Made by a program: the position numbers and the translations under genes
The notes under the pieces: model-generated
Databases searched by the model: none
What the model was told of the DNA's origin: nothing
The model's input: the letters and a program-made list of their open reading frames with translations, nothing else
Assembly (NCBI GenBank): GCA_903891235.1
Contig: CAITDW010000009.1
Coordinates: 1 to 13,436, forward strand
DNA: 13,436 nt
Direction: 5' to 3'
Origin: an uncultured Candidatus Saccharibacteria bacterium
GTDB taxonomy: Bacteria; Patescibacteriota; Saccharimonadia; Saccharimonadales; UBA4665
Part shown: piece by piece, positions 7,307-12,414 of the stretch
Layout of the letters: the number at the start of each line of letters is the position of its first letter
Position numbering within the stretch: the first letter of the stretch is position 1

Positions 7307-7921
7307 ATGCCTCCACAAAATAACGATCAATTCTATTTTCTTAATCAAACGGCAGCTCCAAAAAAGAGCCCTTTAAGTATTTTACCAAGCAATGGAAATA
7401 GTTTTAAGTCTAGAATGTTGCTTGTTGTTGGAGGTGCAATAATTGTCATTATTATATTAATTATTGTTTTTAGTATATTAGGTAATTTAGGTAAGGGTAA
7501 TAATAGTAAGTTGGTTAGTGTTCTTGAAAATCAGTCGATTGTTATGGATATCGCAAATCAAGGTATTAAAAATTCTAACGATCAGCCAACAGTCGATTTA
7601 TCTACTACTATAGATAATGTTTTAGCAAGCGACCAAAATACCTACATAAATACTCTAATTATAAATGGAATCAAACCTACCAAAAATCAGCTTGCTGTCA
7701 AAAATTTAATTATTGATAAAAACATAACTATTGCTTTGGGCAATGGAACTTTTCAAAATACATATGTTAGTGCGCTCCAAAAGAGTCTTAATCAATATAA
7801 AATAGCCATAAAGACAGCTTATGGAGGTGCTAAAAACAAATCACAAAAAATTGAACTAACCACTCTATATGATAATGTCGGTAAATTTATTGACGCTGCA
7901 GCAAAACTACAAAGCAACTAG
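7307..7921 (+). CDS. Single-pass membrane protein, unknown function
   Basis: The 204-residue product has a polar, Pro/Asn-rich N-terminal tail (1-33), one long hydrophobic segment (about 37-59, MLLVVGGAIIVIIILIIVF) preceded by basic Lys34/Arg36, and a polar domain (60-204) that should face outside. It has no cysteine and no motif I recognise. The C-terminal part reads as amphipathic helices (SALQKSLNQYKIAIKTA, LYDNVGKFIDAAAKL). It is divergent from dnaG, is led by an extended -10 only 7 bases from its ATG, and stops 9 bases from the end of the convergent MmcQ/YjbR gene. The start is supported by the promoter spacing. Confidence 0.7.
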   Translation: MPPQNNDQFYFLNQTAAPKKSPLSILPSNGNSFKSRMLLVVGGAIIVIIILIIVFSILGNLGKGNNSKLVSVLENQSIVMDIANQGIKNSNDQPTVDLSTTIDNVLASDQNTYINTLIINGIKPTKNQLAVKNLIIDKNITIALGNGTFQNTYVSALQKSLNQYKIAIKTAYGGAKNKSQKIELTTLYDNVGKFIDAAAKLQSN

Positions 7922-7930
7922 TATTAAAGA

Positions 7931-8269
7931 TTAAATAGCCTTAACAATTTCGAGCGAATGACGAATCAAATCTCTAATTTCATCTATCCTTAATTGTCCC
8001 GTACAGATAACAGTAATCCATTTATTAGGGTTCAAATCTTTACCTCCAAGAACAGTCTCATATTCATCTTTCAAATGTTTAGCTAGTAAATAATCACACC
8101 TTAGGCTAATTTGTTTGGGTGACAAATCTTTATAAATTAATGCAAACATTTCATTCTGGTAAGAATAAACAGCTATATCATTTCCGTAAGGGAAAGACTT
8201 GTCTACTTTTTTATACGAATTAATAACCTTTTCTAAATCTTTGTACTCAATCATTACAGTATTAATCAT
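7931..8269 (-). CDS. MmcQ/YjbR family protein
   Basis: This 112-residue protein matches the MmcQ/YjbR (DUF419) family in length and signature. SFPYGNDIAVYSYQNEMFALI (25-45) fits the FPFGxDxxVFKVxGKMFAL core, LSLRCDYLLAKHLKDEY-like spacing follows (residues 54-70), and the LNPNKWITV segment (79-87) corresponds to the family's LNKxHWNTV. It ends with a helix carrying IRHSLEIV. The family has a CyaY-like fold with proposed DNA-binding ability, but no firm biochemical role. Its ATG overlaps the orn stop by 8 bases and only a weak AAGAG precedes it, so expression is probably coupled to orn. Confidence 0.87.
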   Translation of the reverse strand: MINTVMIEYKDLEKVINSYKKVDKSFPYGNDIAVYSYQNEMFALIYKDLSPKQISLRCDYLLAKHLKDEYETVLGGKDLNPNKWITVICTGQLRIDEIRDLIRHSLEIVKAI

Positions 8270-8831
8270 TATTACTCTTAGTATTTAATTTAGAAAAATT
8301 ATCAATATAATATTGTAGTTCAGCAATTGAAGCCTGAATATCATCGAAAGCTCTGTGTGAGTTATTCTTTTCAAAAGCTACATTATACTTGCCTTGCATC
8401 AATATTTTAAATGCACTAACGTCTAGCATTCTATAATGAAGCAAATCATTTACTTCGGGCCACCATTTTTCTATAAATTTGCGGTCATTATGTATTGAAT
8501 TACCGGCCAAAATAGCGGGTTCATTGCCAAATTGAGCCTTGATAAAGCCAACTAACTGATTTTTCACTACATCCTCAGATAATCCTGAAGATTTTATTCT
8601 CTCAATCAAACCACTAACCTTATGTTGTTTTTTAGACCATTCATTCATGTTTTCAATTTTTTCACTAGAGTGAGTAATCACAGCTTCGTAGCTGGCTAAG
8701 GTTTTGAAACTGAAATCGGTGACTTCAGCAGCTATTTCTAAAATGACATCGGATGACGAATCCAGGCCTGTCATTTCAAGATCTACCCATAGTAATTTGG
8801 TTGGAGATATATTCTTATCTATTTCTTTCAT
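8262..8831 (-). CDS. orn: Oligoribonuclease (DEDDh 3'-5' exoribonuclease)
   Basis: The 189-residue protein is a full-length oligoribonuclease, which degrades di- to pentanucleotide RNAs in the cytoplasm and clears pGpG-type dinucleotides. The DEDDh residues are all visible: Asp17 and Glu19 in WVDLEMTGLD, Asp116 in LAGNSIHNDRKF, His159 in SHRAFDD and Asp164. HYRMLDVS (132-139) supplies the conserved HYR tyrosine. There is no membrane segment. A TGT-extended -10 TATGAT (8838-8846) lies 6 bases from the ATG, inside the short gap after the FHA gene, and no Shine-Dalgarno is seen, so a leaderless start at 8831 is likely. The gene overlaps the following MmcQ/YjbR gene by 8 bases. Confidence 0.96.
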   Translation of the reverse strand: MKEIDKNISPTKLLWVDLEMTGLDSSSDVILEIAAEVTDFSFKTLASYEAVITHSSEKIENMNEWSKKQHKVSGLIERIKSSGLSEDVVKNQLVGFIKAQFGNEPAILAGNSIHNDRKFIEKWWPEVNDLLHYRMLDVSAFKILMQGKYNVAFEKNNSHRAFDDIQASIAELQYYIDNFSKLNTKSNND

Positions 8832-8837
8832 AGTTAC

Positions 8838-8846
8838 ATCATAACA
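8838..8846 (-). promoter_or_regulatory. Extended -10 ahead of orn
   Basis: On the minus strand TGTTATGAT ends 6 bases before the orn ATG and lies within the 21-base gap between the FHA gene and orn. The spacing is identical to that of the 226 gene. It would separate orn-mmcQ from the upstream pair. Confidence 0.5.
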
Positions 8847-8852
8847 AATAGA

Positions 8853-9407
8853 TTAATTTGGCAAAGTAATTTCAGTACCATTTGTAGAATGATCTTTAAT
8901 AATAATTCTATGATTGTCTTTAATTTCGATACTTAAATGTTCTCTGGAAAGTAACTTACTATGTTGGCCTGCTTCACTTAGACCAAGCCTATAATTAACA
9001 TGATTATCTGGATCACGACCAATAGTTACGGGGTAATTGGGGTGTAAAATATTAACTGCTGCTAAAAGATCATCCGGATGATAATTTAGACCCATAAGTG
9101 CATACCTAGAATGAGTTACACCCAGTGCGATAAGTTCACTTTTATTTGGTGGGTAATAAATTAGCGCTCTGCCTTCTTTGGGAATATCTTCTCCAAAATC
9201 CACGAGTGCTATTTTCTTAAGAATATCTGTACCCTTAATCATGGTTGGAACTTCAATTTCTGTAATTATTTCACCATTGATGCCTTCTTTGCGAGACTCT
9301 TCTATTGTTCTTAAGGGCTTTGGATTATCTAAGACAATCTCCTGATTGTGCAATAGAATTGTTTTTTCCTGATCAGGGACTGTGTTAAAATCTAAATCTT
9401 TTTTCAT
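8853..9407 (-). CDS. FHA-domain protein
   Basis: The 184-residue cytoplasmic protein ends in a forkhead-associated domain (about 124-184), a phosphothreonine-binding module. The key residues are present: Gly130-Arg131 in IGRDPDN, Ser154-Arg155-Glu156-His157 (SREH) and Ser174-Thr175-Asn176-Gly177-Thr178 (STNGT). The N-terminal 120 residues match nothing I know; residues 78-122 contain a Tyr-rich stretch (ALIYYPPN, GVTHSRYALMGLNY). The FHA domain is at the very C-terminus with no effector domain after it. The gene starts inside the stop of the upstream gene (ATGA, 4-base overlap), with a weak AGG 9 bases upstream of the ATG, so the two are surely co-translated and their products may act together. 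No Ser/Thr kinase is encoded in the window. Confidence 0.85.
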   Translation of the reverse strand: MKKDLDFNTVPDQEKTILLHNQEIVLDNPKPLRTIEESRKEGINGEIITEIEVPTMIKGTDILKKIALVDFGEDIPKEGRALIYYPPNKSELIALGVTHSRYALMGLNYHPDDLLAAVNILHPNYPVTIGRDPDNHVNYRLGLSEAGQHSKLLSREHLSIEIKDNHRIIIKDHSTNGTEITLPN

Positions 9408-10414
9408 TTTAAACCTAACAATTCATTTGCAGCCGCTCTATGTTGACCAAGAAGCACCTCGCCATCATCTGCATACTCTATAGTATTTGATTGAACTAAT
9501 TCATCTTTAAAAGTTCCATCCAGCATAGATATAGCAAGTAAAGTTGCATACTCACGACTTCTAAGTTCTGGTATGTGAGAATAACCAGTTGTGGCAGGAC
9601 TTTTTTCAGAATTATCTTTGATTTGCTGACCGATGGTTTTTTCATTAATTGCAAGATTATTTAATTTATGAAGAAGATACACCCCTACATCAGTCCTAAA
9701 ATCCTCATCATTTCTCAGTAAATCACTAAGGTTAGTTCCTTTAGGAGAATATTTATCGAAGATTAGTTTTAGATTTGGATCACCATCACCAGCGATTTCT
9801 AATCTTTTTTCCGCCATTTTCTGACTTTCGGGCGTAACTCTTAATCTTTCGTTAGCCGGAAGCCGATTAGCTGCTGATTCAATTTGAGTTTGAGAATCAA
9901 TACTAGGATCGAAAACTTCATTATCTTTATCAAACCAAGAATCATAATCTTCGACAACCTCTGGTCGTGTTTCATCCTTCACTGGACTAAATAGTTGGCT
10001 CAACCTAGGTTCATAATCTTCCTTGGGACTAACGATTTCTTTTTCTTGAATGGGTTTATATAAAGTTTCCGATTTTTCTCCTTTGGATGTTTCGTCACTA
10101 ATCATATTTGTAATTTCATCAGCACTTAGTAAGGTCCTTGATAGGAATTCCTCAGTGGGCACCTCAGTAACGTTACCAGTTTCATCCTTGAACCTAATTA
10201 TTGGGTATTTTTCGCCTGTTCTATTGCCAGCCTCATCGATTTCATATTTTCGTCCAAAATCCTCAACTGAAACTTCTGTTTGTCCATCAGGTGTTTCTAT
10301 CATAAATTTTCTATCCAATAAAACATCATCTGGTAGATTATTGAATGCATCAGCTAACTTTCTATCGATAACTTTAATGTTTTCTTGAGATGGTGTATTT
10401 AAATGTTCTGACAT
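9404..10414 (-). CDS. Acidic cytoplasmic protein of unknown function, partner gene of the FHA protein
   Basis: The 336-residue product has no membrane segment, no cysteine and no motif I recognise. The N-terminal third (about 35-90) has strand-rich stretches (KFMIETPDGQTEVSVEDF, YPIIRFKDETGNVTEV). The middle (100-190) is strongly acidic and low in hydrophobics, probably a flexible linker. The C-terminal part (195-336) is helical (LIFDKYS, VGVYLLHKLNNLAI, REYATLLAISML) and ends in LLGQHRAAANELLGLK. It has the first position in a two-gene unit with the FHA protein. Candidate threonines in the linker could be phospho-targets for that FHA domain, but this is speculation. The AT-rich leader has overlapping palindromes and no Shine-Dalgarno. 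TGA is its stop, overlapping the next ATG. Confidence 0.7.
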   Translation of the reverse strand: MSEHLNTPSQENIKVIDRKLADAFNNLPDDVLLDRKFMIETPDGQTEVSVEDFGRKYEIDEAGNRTGEKYPIIRFKDETGNVTEVPTEEFLSRTLLSADEITNMISDETSKGEKSETLYKPIQEKEIVSPKEDYEPRLSQLFSPVKDETRPEVVEDYDSWFDKDNEVFDPSIDSQTQIESAANRLPANERLRVTPESQKMAEKRLEIAGDGDPNLKLIFDKYSPKGTNLSDLLRNDEDFRTDVGVYLLHKLNNLAINEKTIGQQIKDNSEKSPATTGYSHIPELRSREYATLLAISMLDGTFKDELVQSNTIEYADDGEVLLGQHRAAANELLGLK

Positions 10415-10423
10415 ATTTTTTGT

Positions 10424-10432
10424 TTTATATTA
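10424..10432 (-). promoter_or_regulatory. Candidate -10 ahead of the 10414 gene
   Basis: On the minus strand TAATATAAA contains TAATAT (10432-10427) and TATAAA (10429-10424), 12 and 9 bases before the ATG. No convincing -35 is visible. The palindromic block at 10426-10448 overlaps it, which is a plausible operator position. Confidence 0.35.
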
Positions 10433-10448
10433 GCTAATATATATTAGC
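10426..10448. repeat. Two overlapping perfect palindromes in a divergent intergenic region
   Basis: TATATTAGCTAATATA (10426-10441) and GCTAATATATATTAGC (10433-10448) are each perfect 16-base palindromes sharing nine bases. They are built from three copies of an ATATTAGC unit in alternating orientation. They overlap the candidate -10 of the 10414 gene, as a dimeric repressor site would. Short AT-rich palindromes also arise by chance. Confidence 0.45.
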
Positions 10449-10554
10449 ATAAATACTTTGATTTGTCTAGGTAATTAATCGGCAATTATACCTTAAATAC
10501 AAGTAAGACAGTTACACTGCTGATAACTTACAGTGAGTCATGTTGCATCTTTAT

Positions 10555-10574
10555 TAGAATAATTCTACTATAAT
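10555..10574 (+). promoter_or_regulatory. -10 box of the 10582 gene with adjacent inverted repeat
   Basis: A consensus TATAAT (10569-10574) ends 7 bases before the ATG at 10582. Directly upstream is an inverted repeat, TAGAAT-A-ATTCTA (10555-10567), inside the -10/-35 spacer, possibly an operator. A TTGCAT at 10543-10548 is 20 bases from the -10, too far for a standard -35. There is no Shine-Dalgarno. Confidence 0.5.
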
Positions 10575-10581
10575 ACAAGTA

Positions 10582-11043
10582 ATGCTAAAAAAACCAATCA
10601 AAGTACTCATTCCTGCATCATTATTTATTTTAAGTGGTATTTGTTGGGTTTTGGTCGGATATTTGTTCGCACAGAGCTTTAATAGTACTAGTGCCTATCC
10701 AAACTCTTTTTTTAACTTTTTCAATAATCACGATAATCTTATCTTTATATTGGCGAGATTATTTTTGGTTTTGGGTATCATTTCGCTTGTATACTTTACA
10801 AATACTAAAAATAGAATCAAGTATACGGCTGCAGTTACTCTAGTTATATTATTAGGCTTTGGGATCTTTCAATTGCATGAGAATTCTATTCAAAAACAAG
10901 CTCTAAAAGGGTGTCTACAAGCAATAGGTTACAACCCAGAAGTGACTCATGCATATGTTACCCCTACTTCAAATTCAATATTTAGTGGTGAAGTTAAAAG
11001 CTGCTACGAGCAAAACGGTATAAAGGAAACCTATAATCATTAG
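10582..11043 (+). CDS. Three-pass membrane protein, unknown function
   Basis: The 153-residue product has three hydrophobic segments at about 8-31, 52-72 and 81-97. Basic residues at the N-terminus (LKKPIK) and between segments 2 and 3 (KNRIK) put the N-terminus and that loop inside, so the C-terminal tail (98-153) should be outside. The tail carries two cysteines, Cys111 and Cys141, that could form a disulfide; Cys21 lies in the first segment. I recognise no family. It stands alone on the plus strand between the divergent 10414 gene and the insertion sequence, whose left end lies 64 bases past its stop. Confidence 0.65.
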   Translation: MLKKPIKVLIPASLFILSGICWVLVGYLFAQSFNSTSAYPNSFFNFFNNHDNLIFILARLFLVLGIISLVYFTNTKNRIKYTAAVTLVILLGFGIFQLHENSIQKQALKGCLQAIGYNPEVTHAYVTPTSNSIFSGEVKSCYEQNGIKETYNH

Positions 11044-11070
11044 AGTCTCATTTATTATCGCATATTAGTT

Positions 11071-11094
11071 CTCTATATATTTATATATAAAGAG
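11071..11094 (+). terminator. Weak AT-rich hairpin after the 10582 gene
   Basis: CTCT-ATATAT and ATATAT-AA-AGAG can fold back on each other with a 2-base bulge, 27 bases past the stop codon. The stem is almost all A-T and no T-run follows, so a terminator role is doubtful. Confidence 0.2.
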
Positions 11095-11136
11095 GGAGAA
11101 TAATTTAGGCAATTTATCTCTGTTAAGTGAACCAAC

Positions 11137-11162
11137 AATACAGGACATCGATGTTCTGTATT
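11137..11162. repeat. 26-bp near-perfect palindrome inside the IS left end
   Basis: AATACAGGACATC is followed immediately by GATGTTCTGTATT, its reverse complement except for one G-T position, with no spacer. In RNA it would pair fully with one G-U and only a minimal loop. It lies 29 bases inside the left terminal repeat and ahead of the 50-residue ORF. It is not followed by a T-run, so an operator, a cruciform or a transposase subterminal site is more likely than a terminator. Confidence 0.6.
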
Positions 11163-11196
11163 TCGAGCATAGTCTGGTTACACCTTTTAGTCGCAA

Positions 11197-11205
11197 TGCT
11201 AAACT
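11197..11205 (+). promoter_or_regulatory. Extended -10 ahead of the 50-residue ORF
   Basis: TGCTAAACT ends 6 bases before the ATG at 11212, the spacing seen for the 226 gene, orn and the transposase. No clear -35 or Shine-Dalgarno was found. Confidence 0.4.
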
Positions 11206-11211
11206 AATACC

Positions 11212-11364
11212 ATGCCTAAAAAGAAGTTGTCTAAGAATGATGTTGCCCTAAAAGCCTTTATTAAATCTGGTGGGCGAGATAATGCTGAAACTGACTTCAA
11301 TGAAATACTAAAAAGAGCAGTTAAGCCTAAAAGAGACAGTAAGCCTACAAAGAAAACTAAGTAG
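11212..11364 (+). CDS. 50-residue basic protein carried inside the IS, unknown function
   Basis: An intact ORF from ATG 11212 to TAG 11362-11364 encodes a Lys-rich protein that starts MPKKKLSKNDVALKAFIKSG, has a central DFNEILKRAVKPK, and ends in a basic tail (SKPTKKTK). It has no hydrophobic segment and no cysteine. The composition suggests a small nucleic-acid-binding protein. I do not recognise the family. Its stop codon directly abuts the TAG (11365-11367) that would have ended the undamaged transposase, so both genes seem to be ancient parts of the same element packed tail to tail. An extended -10 lies 6 bases upstream of its ATG. It could be a passenger or an accessory protein of transposition. 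Confidence 0.55.
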   Translation: MPKKKLSKNDVALKAFIKSGGRDNAETDFNEILKRAVKPKRDSKPTKKTK

Positions 11365-12214
11365 CTATTCCTTGGCTATGTTGCTAAGAATTAGGTCAAA
11401 CATATATTTGGGTGTTTGTCGGTGTGAGTAGCGAAAAGTTTATTCATCAACGTAGTTTTGAAGATACTTTGGGTCAACGTGACGGTAGACTCCACTTTAT
11501 ATTGCTCCATAGGTTTTCTACGTTTTGAGTATGGCGGTCACTCTTAACATATTCTTGTAAGCTATGATTAATAGTTAAATGGATATAGCCTGCTTTAGTT
11601 AGGTGTCTATATGAACCATGTGTATCACTATAGACAGTAGCATTAGCATCTATGTTTTCTTTTATCTTTTTAGATAGTATCCGTACACCTGAAGTAGGTA
11701 CGTGCTTAACTACTGCTCTGCCTTTACGCTCTACCATACCAAATACTACTTGGCTATTATGAGCTTTTGCAGTTGTTCGTTTACTTGGATCCGGATGAAA
11801 GTAGACTTCATCTACTTCAACTTCACCAGTTAGAATATTGCCACCAGTTGCCATTAGTTTTCGTATTTGGCTGAACATTCTCCATGCTGTCTTATATGTA
11901 ACTCCTAGTTCTCTTTCTAGTTGTTTAGCACTAATACCAGCTCTAGTTTGAGCCATTAGATAGATAGCATAGAACCATAGTTTTAACTCAGTACTAGAAT
12001 GATCAAAGATAGAATCTTTTAATGGGTAGATATGGAGGCCACAGTAGCTACAGGCATAGGCTGAACGACCCTTAACACGGTAGAATTTGTTTTCTTTAGT
12101 GCATTTAGTGCAAGCTAATGTATAGCCAAAACGTAGTTGTTTAATTTCCTCGAGACAAGCGTCATCATCAGGAAAACGCTGATTGAACTGTTTTATAGAG
12201 AATTTTCGATCCAT
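11365..12214 (-). pseudogene. IS1595-family transposase, frameshifted and with an internal stop
   Basis: The first 240 codons (12214 to about 11495) are a good IS1595-type transposase. It has an N-terminal zinc ribbon (Cys35-Cys38, Cys55-Cys58), a helix-turn-helix (about 94-120, ISAKQLERELGVTYKTAWRM) and the catalytic residues Asp135 (VDEVYF), Asp197 (YSDTHGSY) and Glu233 (TQNVENLWSNIK). After NIK the frame runs out at TGA (11474-11476). Shifting frame near 11496 restores the missing tail, SGVYRHVDPKYLQNYVDE, then a TAA (11440-11442) where Tyr is expected, then TFRYSHRQTPKYMFDLI to TAG at 11365-11367. So there are two lesions, a net two-base loss (or one-base gain) in an A-run and a nonsense codon. 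A 246-residue truncated product is still open but lacks the conserved C-terminus. The promoter is at 12221-12249. Confidence 0.88.
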
Positions 12215-12220
12215 ACTTAC

Positions 12221-12249
12221 AGTCTATCAGAGAAGATACTTGTAGTCAA
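12221..12249 (-). promoter_or_regulatory. Transposase promoter in the IS right end
   Basis: On the minus strand TTGACT (12249-12244) is followed after exactly 17 bases by TAGACT (12226-12221), preceded by TGA, an extended -10. The -10 ends 6 bases before the transposase ATG at 12214 and there is no Shine-Dalgarno, giving a leaderless message. The -35 lies close inside the terminal inverted repeat. Confidence 0.65.
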
Positions 12250-12300
12250 GGGATAATTGCCAATTAATCGAATCATAGTCATGCATAATATCAGTTAGTA

Positions 12301-12329
12301 TTGACTTTTTAGCATAATTAGTATAGAAT
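12301..12329 (+). promoter_or_regulatory. Near-consensus sigma-70 promoter of the 12415 gene
   Basis: TTGACT (12301-12306), 17 bases, then TAGAAT (12324-12329); each hexamer is 5 of 6 to consensus. The predicted start near 12336 gives a leader of about 80 nt, unlike the leaderless arrangement of most genes here. It lies 40 bases outside the IS right end. Confidence 0.65.
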
Positions 12330-12403
12330 ATCGGGACTCTTGATTGAGTTTATGTTTACTACATTAAGTTATAGCCCCTTAAAGGATATAAGTAGTTAGC
12401 AAG

Positions 12404-12409
12404 AAGGAG
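12404..12409 (+). promoter_or_regulatory. Strong Shine-Dalgarno deciding the start at 12415
   Basis: AAGGAG, the best ribosome site in the window, ends 5 bases before the ATG at 12415. It favours this ATG over the in-frame TTG directly upstream at 12412. Confidence 0.8.
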
Positions 12410-12414
12410 TTTTG

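Larger units (their letters stand above)
11108..12261 (-). mobile_element. Decayed IS1595-family insertion sequence
   Basis: The element is defined by an IS1595-family transposase remnant and imperfect terminal inverted repeats beginning GGC, as expected for this family. The left end reads inward GGCAATTTATCTCT (11108-11121) and the right end reads inward GGCAATTATCCCTT (12261-12248), matching with one gap and one mismatch over the first dozen bases. Flanking 8-base sequences (ATAATTTA and AATTAATC) are not identical, so no target duplication is visible; this suggests an old insertion or slightly misplaced ends. Contents from left: a 26-bp near-palindrome, a 50-residue ORF on the plus strand, then the broken transposase on the minus strand, tail to tail. 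The right end carries the transposase promoter. Total length is about 1.15 kb. Confidence 0.6.

Noticed and set aside
9404..9407. Recoding of TGA as a sense codon (as in Gracilibacteria/SR1)
   Set aside because: TGA ends the 10414 gene exactly at an ATGA overlap with the next gene, and the other genes read correctly with the standard stops.
10050..10388. A 112-codon open frame opposite the unknown acidic gene
   Set aside because: It is antisense to a gene that is translationally coupled to the FHA gene, and its Ser-rich composition is typical of a shadow frame.
11474..11500. Programmed frameshifting to make full-length transposase
   Set aside because: The downstream frame also contains a TAA at 11440-11442 in place of a conserved Tyr, so shifting frame would still not yield a full protein.
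11100..12269. 8-base target-site duplication flanking the IS
   Set aside because: ATAATTTA and AATTAATC are merely both AT-rich; no shared 8-mer is seen at the inferred ends.
12412..12414. TTG as the start of the exported protein gene
   Set aside because: The adjacent in-frame ATG at 12415 has better spacing (5 bases) to AAGGAG and is the stronger codon.
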